A stretch of DNA of 64,000 nt from positions 2,666,001 to 2,730,000 of the forward strand of contig CP152408.1 of the NCBI GenBank assembly GCA_038961845.1, read 5' to 3'. The number at the start of each line of letters is the position of its first letter. Within the stretch, counting starts at the first letter, position 1. The position numbers were made by a program, and so were the translations under genes. Below the pieces are notes generated by a model, which saw nothing but the letters and a program-made list of their open reading frames with translations, made no database searches and had not been told where the DNA came from. Below are positions 55,592 to 64,000 of this stretch, in pieces. The stretch is from Xylophilus sp. GW821-FHT01B05 (GTDB lineage: Bacteria > Pseudomonadota > Gammaproteobacteria > Burkholderiales > Burkholderiaceae_C).

Positions 55592-57112
55592 TTATGCGGT
55601 GATTTCTTCAATCAATCCAATGAGACGCTCAGCGATCAATTTATTGGAGTGATGCTGCAAATACCATTCTCGAGATTCATTTTCAACACGATTCCGATAG
55701 AAAATATCACTCGCGAGTTGTTGCAGACGATCGGCTACATCAACATGCGACTCAACGCTGATGAGCGGTGGAATAACATCGAAGCAAGCCCTGTGCGGCT
55801 CTGGGTCAATATGGCACAGCGTCGCCTTTCCACACATCAACGACTTGGCGGCCAAGCTCCCAAAAGCTCCTACACCGATTTGATCCACAACAACGTGAGA
55901 AAGACTGATCATCTCAATCATATGCTGATTGGGTAGGACTGGTATCCACACCACGGCATCTTCAATACCCAATTTTTTGATAAGCCGCCGGCTCTGCTCT
56001 ATCGTCAATCCCCATTCAGTAAGAACCAAAACAGTATTGACATTGGCTATTTTTCTGAATTTTGCGAAGCCTGCAATAATTTTGTCGTTTCCCTTTTCCC
56101 AGCTGGGATCACGATGCCTATCCCAATGGTGCCGGGCGGGATGAAAGACGATAAAGTCCTGTCCGTGAAGGCGCTCAGTACAACTGGGTGGAAGCTGTAC
56201 CTTCTGAATCTCCTCATTGATTGGATGAGGAATAAATCGATAGTCTTTTAGCTGCAACTTCTTTGCGGCCTTAATATTGTCGCAGTTTGTAATAATTACT
56301 TTATCTGCGGCTTTATAAACGGCTTTGCAAATTCGTCCCAGAGCATTGTCAACAAATGGAATTTTCCTGATCGTTCCATGTTCAAAGGCGATGTACTTTT
56401 TATTGCATATTAGCGGATAAATTCCATCTATAGAATATCCGATAACCGCATCATATTTCTTGAAAACCCGTTCCCATAGGGCTTGGTGGAAAAAATAAGG
56501 TACTGCCTCTGAACGCTTTAGATCACATTTGGTACGCCTGTTGATCCGATCCAAAGTAATGCGTATTTTTGCGAGCCGATCTCCACCATTTTTTTTCAAT
56601 GCAGATTCAGCATAAAAATGCAGGCGACACATGACATGCAAGATCGGAACCGAAACTTTCGTCAACAGGTTGACTAAGGACTTTTGTTTGGATCCGAAAA
56701 TCTTCGTCCAAGCATCCGTCAAAAGAAGCTCAAGCGTTCCCCCAAATGCGTGGCTGTGCGCTGTACCGATGATTCGCGACAGGCGTCCCATCTTTTCTTC
56801 TGGAGCCGCGGCGTCTCCAGCCAATTCAGCCAGAATTTGACCTAAGGCACCCGAATGAAACCAATTCGGCCTCTTAAAGCCTCGTAAATCCAGATTGGCC
56901 CAGTCAGGATTGAAGTGGTCGATTCCCTCGAAATCAAATATCGCATCTTCCCACTCTGGTGTACCCATGATATGGTAATAATCTGCGCAAATCACATCCG
57001 ATTCAACGTCGTGCTGAAGGAGTAATTTTGCGTTCAGATAAGCATTATTTGCAATATTGCCAATATGTAATACTTTATAGGGCCTCTTTGCGGAAGAAAT
57101 TTTTTTATTCAT
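55592..57112 (-). CDS. Glycosyltransferase-like protein (GT-B-like, long form)
   Basis: A 506-residue protein, lowest GC zone of the window. N-terminal YKVLHIGNIANNAYLNAKLL and DVICADYYHIMGTPEW suit a GT-B acceptor domain; the C-terminal half has FIVFHPARHHWDRHRDPSWE, NTVLVLTEWGLTIEQSRRLI and LSHVVVDQIGVGAFGSLAAK with SLMCGKATLCHIDPEPHR. The VVDQ-G-G motif is shared with the genes at 52389 and 54322. Specificity unknown. Its start overlaps the upstream amidotransferase stop by 8 bases. Confidence 0.78.
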   Translation of the reverse strand: MNKKISSAKRPYKVLHIGNIANNAYLNAKLLLQHDVESDVICADYYHIMGTPEWEDAIFDFEGIDHFNPDWANLDLRGFKRPNWFHSGALGQILAELAGDAAAPEEKMGRLSRIIGTAHSHAFGGTLELLLTDAWTKIFGSKQKSLVNLLTKVSVPILHVMCRLHFYAESALKKNGGDRLAKIRITLDRINRRTKCDLKRSEAVPYFFHQALWERVFKKYDAVIGYSIDGIYPLICNKKYIAFEHGTIRKIPFVDNALGRICKAVYKAADKVIITNCDNIKAAKKLQLKDYRFIPHPINEEIQKVQLPPSCTERLHGQDFIVFHPARHHWDRHRDPSWEKGNDKIIAGFAKFRKIANVNTVLVLTEWGLTIEQSRRLIKKLGIEDAVVWIPVLPNQHMIEMISLSHVVVDQIGVGAFGSLAAKSLMCGKATLCHIDPEPHRACFDVIPPLISVESHVDVADRLQQLASDIFYRNRVENESREWYLQHHSNKLIAERLIGLIEEITA

Positions 57113-58994
57113 TTTTTATAAATTGTCTGATCATGGACTCCAGACTGATCAGCGACCAGATCTGCAAGCGGTGATTCATTTCTCCACTGCCGTGCTGCCG
57201 AACGATCTCACTTACATAGTCACGATTCAAGTATTGATGGGTCAATGCATTAGGACTGAGCAAAGTGCGCTTAACATAGTCAATACTTTCACCTTTGAAC
57301 CAGCTCGCATCTGGAGCAGAGAACCCCTGTTTTTCACGATCCGTGATCACAGGCGGCAACAATCGCTGCATCACCTGACGTAAGAGCAATTTCCCATCTT
57401 TGGTTTTCTGAAAATATTTGGCGGTCTTCGCCCCGGGTTCATTTTCATTCAGTTTGACGACTTCACCCAAATTTCCAAGCTTCATCCGGGCAGGCAATTG
57501 CATGGAAAAATCCACAAGATCATTGTCCAGGAATGGAACTCGAGTTTCGATGCCGTGGGCCATACTCAATTTATCTTCGACTACCAGTAAACCATGGAGA
57601 AACGTCCTGGCTTCAAAGTACAGGGAGTGATTGATATAGTCTTCCGGTCGACCAATGTTCTGAGGTCGCTGATGAAAGACGGATTTGAATAGGTCTCTCG
57701 AATCAATGTGCTGAACCTCTGCCCATACCGGAGCCAGCGCGGTGGACATTCTCCCTTGGGGAATCAAACGTTGCCAGAAGGCGTGGTATTTATCTATGTA
57801 GTGATCAAAATCATTATTGACCACCGCTCTATAATATCGCCACGGATATCCACCGAAGAGCTCATCACCACCGGCACCAGACAGCACAACTTTGACAAAT
57901 TTGCTGGCCAGCTGAGCGGCATAATAATTCGGATAACTTTGCCCTACGCGCGGCTCTTCGATGTGCCACGCCAACTTAGGCATGACTCGCTCCATATCTC
58001 CCGCCTTGAGCACCATTTCATAGTGCTCAGTTTTGAAGAGATAAGACATGTACTCAGCTGTCGGGCGCTCATCAAACCCCAGTTCAATCCCTGAAGCCGA
58101 GTTCAAATCGAAACCGCAGGTGAATGTTTTCATATAAGGGATCTGCTGGGCGGCGACTGCTGTGATGGACCCGCTGTCCATGCCTCCACTCAAATAAGAT
58201 CCAATGTCTACGTCACTGACCAGCTGCCGAGATACCGCCTGCACGAACAGGCGATCCAGCTCTTCCGCATATTCCTCCAATTTACGTGGGGATTCGGGCT
58301 CAACGAATTGATAGTCCCAGTACCGGGTAAACCTGGCTTCAACAGATCCAGTACCGCTGCTTTTGACTGTTGCAAATGTTCCAGCAGGAAAAAGACTGAT
58401 GCCGCTGAATATAGTTCGATCGGCAAGAAAGTTTTGAAAACTCAAATATTCAAACAGCCCGATGGGGTCGACTTTAGGGTCAACAATCCCGTGTGCAAAA
58501 ATCGCCTTGATTTCAGAACCAAAAACAAATGATTTTCCAGAGCTGTGATAATAAAGCGGTTTGATCCCATAACGATCGCGTGCGAGCGTCAAAGTCTTTT
58601 CAGCATTGTCCCAAATTGCCAACGCGAACATGCCGTTGAGGCGATTGAAACATTTCACGCCCCATTCGACAAATGCGTAAAGCAAGACTTCCGTATCGCT
58701 ATGGGTATGGAAATGGCGGCCGAGGCTCTCCAGTTCCATACGGATTTCTTTAAAATTATAGATTTCCCCGTTGTAGGTGATAACGTATCGGCCATCTTCG
58801 GAGGCTTTGGGTTGGTGCCCCCCGGGCGAGAGGTCAATAATGGCAAGACGTCGATGGCCTAAGGCCAATGCTTCATGAACGTAACTTCCTTCGCCATCAG
58901 GTCCCCGGTGCGCAATCGCATCGGTCATGCGCTTGATCACCACCGCCGAGGCTGGGTATTGGTCCGTGTTGTAATAACCCGCGATGCCGCACAC
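57105..58994 (-). CDS. Asparagine synthase-type glutamine amidotransferase (second copy)
   Basis: A 629-residue AsnB-family enzyme. The true start is the GTG at 58994, since it puts the nucleophile Cys at position 2 (MCGIAGYYNTDQYP); longer in-frame starts would bury it. Glutaminase motifs AIAHRGPDGEGSYV, YVITYNGEIYNFKEI and THSDTEVLLYAFVEWG; PP-loop YLSGGMDSGSITAV. It differs clearly from the first copy at 50500, so the two may amidate different residues. Probable carboxyl amidation of a uronic acid, by analogy with WbpS/WbtH. Confidence 0.9.
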   Translation of the reverse strand: MCGIAGYYNTDQYPASAVVIKRMTDAIAHRGPDGEGSYVHEALALGHRRLAIIDLSPGGHQPKASEDGRYVITYNGEIYNFKEIRMELESLGRHFHTHSDTEVLLYAFVEWGVKCFNRLNGMFALAIWDNAEKTLTLARDRYGIKPLYYHSSGKSFVFGSEIKAIFAHGIVDPKVDPIGLFEYLSFQNFLADRTIFSGISLFPAGTFATVKSSGTGSVEARFTRYWDYQFVEPESPRKLEEYAEELDRLFVQAVSRQLVSDVDIGSYLSGGMDSGSITAVAAQQIPYMKTFTCGFDLNSASGIELGFDERPTAEYMSYLFKTEHYEMVLKAGDMERVMPKLAWHIEEPRVGQSYPNYYAAQLASKFVKVVLSGAGGDELFGGYPWRYYRAVVNNDFDHYIDKYHAFWQRLIPQGRMSTALAPVWAEVQHIDSRDLFKSVFHQRPQNIGRPEDYINHSLYFEARTFLHGLLVVEDKLSMAHGIETRVPFLDNDLVDFSMQLPARMKLGNLGEVVKLNENEPGAKTAKYFQKTKDGKLLLRQVMQRLLPPVITDREKQGFSAPDASWFKGESIDYVKRTLLSPNALTHQYLNRDYVSEIVRQHGSGEMNHRLQIWSLISLESMIRQFIKNE

Positions 58995-59004
58995 GTTGGA
59001 TACC

Positions 59005-60000
59005 TCAGAGGCCGACGGAAGCGCGACGAGCAGCCACCTCTGCTTTATGTGACGCACGCCAATGGATCAGCTTACGCAAGCCTTCATCGAGATCGATCTC
59101 TGCATTGAATTGAATTTCTTTGCGAGCCTTGTCAGGACTTCCAATGCGGTTGCGCACCAGAGTGGCCTGACTGCGGGGTGCATAAGTGATTTCTTTGGTA
59201 GAGCCGTTGATACGCAGAAGCTTTTCTGCCAACTCTTTCAACGACGTCCGCTTGCCGGTACCGACGTTGTAGAACGCGTCCGTTGCATTGGCCTTCATTG
59301 CGCAGACATTAGCCAATGCACAGTCTTCCACAGCAACAAAGTCAAATGCCTCAGAACCATCGCCCATGATGGTAGGGCTATTGCCGCTGTCGATTGCATC
59401 GAGCATTTTCATGATTACGGCAATATAGGCGCCATGGTAATCTTGACGGGGGCCGTACACATTCATGTATCGAAGCCCGACATAATTCAGTCCATAGCGA
59501 TGATGGTACGCCCGCAAAAATGCCTCTCCTGCAATTTTGGTGGCTCCATAGAAATTTTTATTATTAAATGGATGGTCTTCCGTCATGGGTTCTTCCACCG
59601 CATCGCCATAGACAGAAGCTGAAGAGGAGTAAACCAAGCGCTTCACCCCATTCCTGACGCAGGCGTCCATTACATTGAAAGTTCCCCGAACATTGGTTTC
59701 GAAGGCGGTCCTGGGGTATTCATGGCATTGAAGGAGCCAAAGCGCCGCTAGATGAAAAACTCCGTCGACCCCTTTGAGGGCGGCATCCAATATATCTGTC
59801 TGGAGAATATCGCCGCCAGCTTCGAAAATTTTTACCCTTGGATCTTTGAGGGAATCCGTTAAATTCTCCATTCGACCACGAACGAAGTTATCGTAGATCA
59901 CCACTTCGGCTACGTCTTCTTTCAATAACCGGTCAACGGTATGGGAACCGATCAAGCCGCCACCGCCGATGATAACGAAGCGTTTGTTCTTAATATCCAT
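59005..60000 (-). CDS. NAD-dependent nucleotide-sugar epimerase/dehydratase
   Basis: A 331-residue extended SDR starting at ATG 60000 (MDIKNKRFVIIGGGGLIGSH) with an AGAAAGAA ribosome site. Cofactor loop GGGGLIG, YSSSASVYGDAVEEPMTEDH, NNKNFYGATKIAGEAFLRAY with YxxxK, and GLRYMNVYGPRQDYHGAY are typical of GalE/WbpP-type UDP-hexose epimerases. Given the neighbours, a UDP-GlcNAc or UDP-uronic acid epimerase is plausible. Ten bases separate it from the amidotransferase gene. Confidence 0.88.
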   Translation of the reverse strand: MDIKNKRFVIIGGGGLIGSHTVDRLLKEDVAEVVIYDNFVRGRMENLTDSLKDPRVKIFEAGGDILQTDILDAALKGVDGVFHLAALWLLQCHEYPRTAFETNVRGTFNVMDACVRNGVKRLVYSSSASVYGDAVEEPMTEDHPFNNKNFYGATKIAGEAFLRAYHHRYGLNYVGLRYMNVYGPRQDYHGAYIAVIMKMLDAIDSGNSPTIMGDGSEAFDFVAVEDCALANVCAMKANATDAFYNVGTGKRTSLKELAEKLLRINGSTKEITYAPRSQATLVRNRIGSPDKARKEIQFNAEIDLDEGLRKLIHWRASHKAEVAARRASVGL

Positions 60001-60070
60001 GATTATTCTTTCTAACAATTAATTGGGCCTGCTAACAGGCTTTGATGCAAGGCGACTCTTGACGGCGGGA

Positions 60071-61174
60071 TCAGGGAGAGGGATTTTCGATATAAAACTG
60101 CTGGATAGCTTGGGCTACCAAGGACTGATCCGAGTCGTTGAGGTAGGGGCCTATGGGAAGGCTCAGAACCTCATTGGCTAGCTTGTCGCCAATGGGGAGT
60201 TGCTTGCTACCATCTTCCACTGCGGGCTGCTTGTTCAGCGGCAACGGATAGTGCACCGTGGTGGGTATCTCTAATTTTTTCAGTGCTTGCTGAAGATCGG
60301 CGCGATGATTTGACCGGATCGTGTATTGGGCCCAGGCACTCAGGTTGCCATTTTCGATAGATGGACAAACTATTTGAGGTATTGGTAGGAATTTGCTTGT
60401 ATATTGATCTGCGATCGTTTGGCGTTTAGCGATCTCTTTATCGAAAACCACCAGCTTTCCCAGAAGAACTGCAGCTTGCAATGTATCGAGGCGGCTATTC
60501 ACACCTACCCGAACGTGGTGATAGCGGCGATCCTGCCCATGACGCGAAATCTGACGAATGACCCGCGCCAATTCCTCGTCACTTGTGAAAATGGCTCCGC
60601 CGTCCCCATAGCACCCTAACGGTTTGCTAGGGAAAAAGCTGGCGCAAGCCACAGTAGTGAGGTTGCAACTTTTGCGCCCTTTATAGGTGGCACCAAAACT
60701 CTGAGCCGCATCCTCAATGACTGGAATTCGATATTTGGCGGCTATTTCATTGATGCGATCAAAGTCAGCGCATTGTCCATACAGGCTCACCGGAATGATG
60801 GCCTTCGTGCGGGGCGTGATGGCGGCCTCGAGTAATGAAGGATCCAAGTTGTATGTATCGGGCGACACATCTACATACACGGGCTTCGCGCCAAGCAGCG
60901 CGACAGTCTCGGCAGTAGCGATATACGTGAATCCGGGGGTGATTACCTCGTCTCCAGGCCCAATGCCTAGAGCCATCTGGGCAATTTGGAGCGCATCGGT
61001 GCCATTGGCCACCGTAATGCAATATTTGGCTCCGGTGTAGGCCGCCAATTGCTCTTCCAGTTCATGCACTTCCGGGCCCAGGATGTACTGGCCATGATCC
61101 AGGACTTTCTGAATGCGCGCGTCGATGTCAGCCTTGAGCCGGCTATATTGTGCTCTTAGATCGATGAATTCCAT
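60071..61174 (-). CDS. DegT/DnrJ/EryC1/StrS aminotransferase, WbpE/WlbC-like
   Basis: A 367-residue PLP-dependent sugar aminotransferase: MEFIDLRAQYSRLKADIDAR at the start (ATG 61174), VANGTDALQIAQMALGIGPG, DEVITPGFTYIATAETVALL, IEDAAQSFGATYKGRKSC and the PLP-lysine in SFFPSKPLGCYGDGGA. This pattern matches the UDP-2-acetamido-2-deoxy-3-oxo-glucuronate aminotransferases WbpE/WlbC, which install the 3-amino group using glutamate. The WbpD-like acetyltransferase is 25 bases upstream and the WbpB-like dehydrogenase is at the window end, so the call is consistent. Confidence 0.9.
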   Translation of the reverse strand: MEFIDLRAQYSRLKADIDARIQKVLDHGQYILGPEVHELEEQLAAYTGAKYCITVANGTDALQIAQMALGIGPGDEVITPGFTYIATAETVALLGAKPVYVDVSPDTYNLDPSLLEAAITPRTKAIIPVSLYGQCADFDRINEIAAKYRIPVIEDAAQSFGATYKGRKSCNLTTVACASFFPSKPLGCYGDGGAIFTSDEELARVIRQISRHGQDRRYHHVRVGVNSRLDTLQAAVLLGKLVVFDKEIAKRQTIADQYTSKFLPIPQIVCPSIENGNLSAWAQYTIRSNHRADLQQALKKLEIPTTVHYPLPLNKQPAVEDGSKQLPIGDKLANEVLSLPIGPYLNDSDQSLVAQAIQQFYIENPSP

Positions 61175-61199
61175 TAAAACTCCATGCCGATGGTGGGGG

Positions 61200-61784
61200 T
61201 CAAGCTCGCTGCAGCTCACCATCAATCAAGCGATATAGATGACCGGTTTGCGGACAATGTGCTTGCGCATCTCCGGTCAAGGGAAGATCGAGACGCTCCC
61301 CGTGTTCGCTCATCCAGCCGATTTGCCGCGCAGGCACGCCTGCAACTAGTGCATAGGCCTTGACGTCACGGGTGATCACAGCACCAGCGGCGACGAATGC
61401 ATGCGCACCAATGATGGTCCCACACACCACGGTTGCATTTGCACCGAGCGTGGCCCCCTTGCAAACCTGGGTTCGCCTGTACTCATTTTTTCGCATGACG
61501 CTGCTGCGAGGGTTGTACACATTGGTGAAAACCACGCTGGGCCCGCAGAAAACATCATCTTCCAGCGTAACCGCATCGTAGACGCTGACATTGTTCTGAA
61601 TCTTGACGTTGTTGCCAATTACCACGTCATTGCCAACATAGACGTTCTGCCCGAAAGAGCAAGAAAGGCCGATCCGTGCCCCCGCTGAGATATGCACCCA
61701 GTGCCAGATGCGGGTTCCCGCGCCGATTTTCGCCCCTGCATCGACAATCGACGTTGGATGCGCGGTATAGGATATTTTGCTCAT
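61200..61784 (-). CDS. UDP-3-amino-sugar uronate N-acetyltransferase, WbpD/WlbB-like (LbH fold)
   Basis: A 194-residue left-handed beta-helix acyltransferase built of hexapeptide repeats: [60 protein letters not shown] and [20 protein letters not shown], with [20 protein letters not shown]. This is the pattern of WbpD/WlbB, which acetylates the 3-amino group of UDP-GlcNAc3NA to the 2,3-diacetamido uronic acid. Start at ATG 61784. Between the ABC exporter genes and the aminotransferase. Confidence 0.92.
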   Translation of the reverse strand: MSKISYTAHPTSIVDAGAKIGAGTRIWHWVHISAGARIGLSCSFGQNVYVGNDVVIGNNVKIQNNVSVYDAVTLEDDVFCGPSVVFTNVYNPRSSVMRKNEYRRTQVCKGATLGANATVVCGTIIGAHAFVAAGAVITRDVKAYALVAGVPARQIGWMSEHGERLDLPLTGDAQAHCPQTGHLYRLIDGELQRA

Positions 61785-61804
61785 GCGGCCAAAAAATAAT
61801 GAAG

Positions 61805-62554
61805 CTAGCTGCCGTGATAGGCGGCCAGACAGTCTTCGATACTTCCCTGCATGCGGATCTGACCCTCGTTGAGCCATATTCCTGTATTGCAGAATGTTTT
61901 CAATATCGAGTCGTTGTGTGAAGCAAGTACCAGGATCTTGACCTTGCTCATCATGTTTTCGAGCCGAATGCGTGCCTTATCGATGAATTGCGCGTCGCCC
62001 ACGCCAATCATCTCGTCCATCAGCAAAATATCCGGCGCCACTGCTGTCGATACTGCGAAGGCGAGACGAAGCAGCATTCCGGACGAGTACGTGCGCACAG
62101 GCAGATGCAGGTAGTCACCCAGCTCCGTGAATTCCTCTATATCGGGGACTAGGTCCTTGGCTTCTTTACTCCCAATTCCCATCACAACGCAACGTGTGGC
62201 AATGAACTCATAGCCACTGGCATCGGAATCCATGCCCAGCATCAGGTCAATCAGGGAAGAGATGTGGCCATCAGCCCTCATCACGCCTGAAGTGGGTTCA
62301 TATACGCTGGACAGCACCCGCAGCATGGTGGACTTGCCAGCCCCATTGCGGCCGATCAGGCCCATTCGATCTCCGTCCTTGAGAGACAGCGTGATGTCTC
62401 GCAGTGCACGCACTGCGATAGCGCCATGCCCGATGTCTTCGATCCGTCCCCGGTGCCCTTGGGCCTTCCCGAGCAGCGTGTTCAGCAATCCGCGTGAGCG
62501 CGATGAGAACAGCGGGAAATCGACATTAACTCGCTCCAGTTCGATGCTTGCCAT
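61805..62554 (-). CDS. Polysaccharide ABC exporter ATP-binding protein (KpsT/Wzt-type)
   Basis: A 249-residue ATPase: Walker [19 protein letters not shown], signature [13 protein letters not shown], Walker [14 protein letters not shown] and the switch His in LVLASHNDS. It lacks the C-terminal carbohydrate-binding domain of long Wzt proteins, so it is of the KpsT-like short type. It powers export of the undecaprenyl-linked glycan together with the permease gene 2 bases upstream. Confidence 0.92.
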   Translation of the reverse strand: MASIELERVNVDFPLFSSRSRGLLNTLLGKAQGHRGRIEDIGHGAIAVRALRDITLSLKDGDRMGLIGRNGAGKSTMLRVLSSVYEPTSGVMRADGHISSLIDLMLGMDSDASGYEFIATRCVVMGIGSKEAKDLVPDIEEFTELGDYLHLPVRTYSSGMLLRLAFAVSTAVAPDILLMDEMIGVGDAQFIDKARIRLENMMSKVKILVLASHNDSILKTFCNTGIWLNEGQIRMQGSIEDCLAAYHGS

Positions 62555-62556
62555 GA

Positions 62557-63372
62557 TCAGAGCCAGTACACAAGCCTGCGACGGCTCTGCAAAAACACGG
62601 TAAAAAATGCCAACAGCAATGCGAGAAAAGTGGCACCGGCCATCAGATAGCTGTAGGGATTGACAGGCTCGCCCAAGACAGGAGCTCTCACCAAATCGAG
62701 AAATGCCGCCAAAGGATTGACGTGCACAATCAATTGGGCCCGCTCACTGAGCTGCGATGCCTGCCACATGACCGGCGTGAGAAACATCGCAATCTGCATT
62801 AAGCTGGTGACAATCATGGGTATGTCGCGAAAACGCGCGCACAAAGCACCCAGAATGCAGGACACGAGTACCGCACATACCACTGTAAATGCGAGTCCAA
62901 ACAAAAATGGGATTGGCCTCACATCATCCAGGCGCCCAAAAGTCAGAAGAACGATCAAGGCAATCGGGATGTTGTGACCCATCATCAACAGATTGCGCCA
63001 GATGACCCGTAAACCGAAAGCGGTCTTGGGATAGGGGGTTTGCTTCAAGAACGCACTGGAACCGATAAACGTCTGGCAACTGTCGGAAATGCACTGCGAG
63101 ATAAACAGAAACAGCACATGGCTGACGCAAAAGAACGGCAGGTACGTCTGGATATCTATCTTGAAAACCTGCGATCCGATCAAACCGAACGCGCCGATGA
63201 AAATGGCCGTGTTGATCGATATCCACACGGGTCCCAGAAACGAGCGGCGGTACTGCTTGAGGATGTCTTCCAATCCCAGATGCAGCCAGAAGCGCCAAAG
63301 CCTGAGCGCGCCCCGTACATCCCCCACCAGCAATTCGAACTGGGAAAGCGGCTTTAGACCAGGAGCTTGCAT
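62557..63372 (-). CDS. Polysaccharide ABC exporter permease (KpsM/Wzm-type)
   Basis: A 271-residue ABC-2-type membrane protein (start ATG 63372): FLHL-like amphipathic lead DILKQYRRSFLGPVWISINT, then six segments such as FIGAFGLIGSQVFKI, YLPFFCVSHVLFLFISQCIS, IVLLTFGRLDDVRPIPFLFG and FTVVCAVLVSCILGALCARF. Typical LGPLW-type motif of O-antigen and capsule exporters. Pairs with the ATPase encoded 2 bases downstream. Confidence 0.92.
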   Translation of the reverse strand: MQAPGLKPLSQFELLVGDVRGALRLWRFWLHLGLEDILKQYRRSFLGPVWISINTAIFIGAFGLIGSQVFKIDIQTYLPFFCVSHVLFLFISQCISDSCQTFIGSSAFLKQTPYPKTAFGLRVIWRNLLMMGHNIPIALIVLLTFGRLDDVRPIPFLFGLAFTVVCAVLVSCILGALCARFRDIPMIVTSLMQIAMFLTPVMWQASQLSERAQLIVHVNPLAAFLDLVRAPVLGEPVNPYSYLMAGATFLALLLAFFTVFLQSRRRLVYWL

Positions 63373-63376
63373 GCTC

Positions 63377-64000
<624 letters not shown>

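Overview
The window looks like a chromosomal segment of a betaproteobacterium of the order Burkholderiales, most likely family Comamonadaceae (Acidovorax/Variovorax-like). Reasons: high GC with strongly GC3-biased genes over the first 42 kb, three Bug/TctC-type solute receptors lacking membrane partners, the conserved smc-zipA-ligA order, and short dispersed repeats of the TAGCTAT type that I associate with this family. The genus is an inference. I saw no rRNA, tRNA or CRISPR array.

Layout. 1-9.1 kb: the end of a SulP transporter; a leftward Bug receptor plus D-2-hydroxyacid dehydrogenase operon; a LysR regulator divergent from a rightward catabolic operon (FAS1-like hydratase, acyl-CoA dehydrogenase, CaiB-type CoA-transferase, CitE-type lyase, Bug receptor). 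This set fits degradation of a C5 branched dicarboxylate such as methylsuccinate or mesaconate through citramalyl-CoA. 9.2-13.2 kb: a PrpR-type sigma-54 activator divergent from a Bug receptor and an isocitrate-lyase/PEP-mutase family enzyme; palindromic activator sites and a textbook -24/-12 promoter lie between them. 13.3-17.1 kb: two unrelated hipBA toxin-antitoxin modules, each with a perfect inverted repeat in front of the antitoxin gene. 17.4-24.6 kb: metR/metE, OsmC, a cytochrome P450 with a small monooxygenase, and a LysR/SDR pair. 24.7-29.7 kb: a tripartite EmrAB-OprM-type efflux operon with a divergent TetR-family regulator.

29.8-42.2 kb: a large multi-palindrome element, then smc, zipA and ligA (chromosome and division housekeeping), two small lipoproteins, a DUF454 protein, peptide deformylase, an AapJQM-type polar amino acid uptake operon with no ATPase gene next to it, and a DoxX protein.

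42.5-64 kb: a surface polysaccharide locus with lower and patchy GC (roughly 45-60%), continuing past the window end. It has manC (GDP-mannose), a decayed IS481-family element beside a truncated glycosyltransferase, an acyltransferase, six intact glycosyltransferase-like genes, two asparagine-synthase-type amidotransferases, two NAD-dependent epimerase/dehydratases, a WbpE/WbpD/WbpB set for diacetamido-uronic acids, and a two-gene ABC exporter. About 18 kb of it runs as one leftward, tightly packed transcription unit. Taken together it predicts an ABC-exported glycan containing 2,3-diacetamido-2,3-dideoxy-uronic acid, probably with carboxamide groups.

Dispersed TAGCTAT-type repeats have become coding: one forms the C-terminal segment of the P450, and another supplies the start codon region of ligA.
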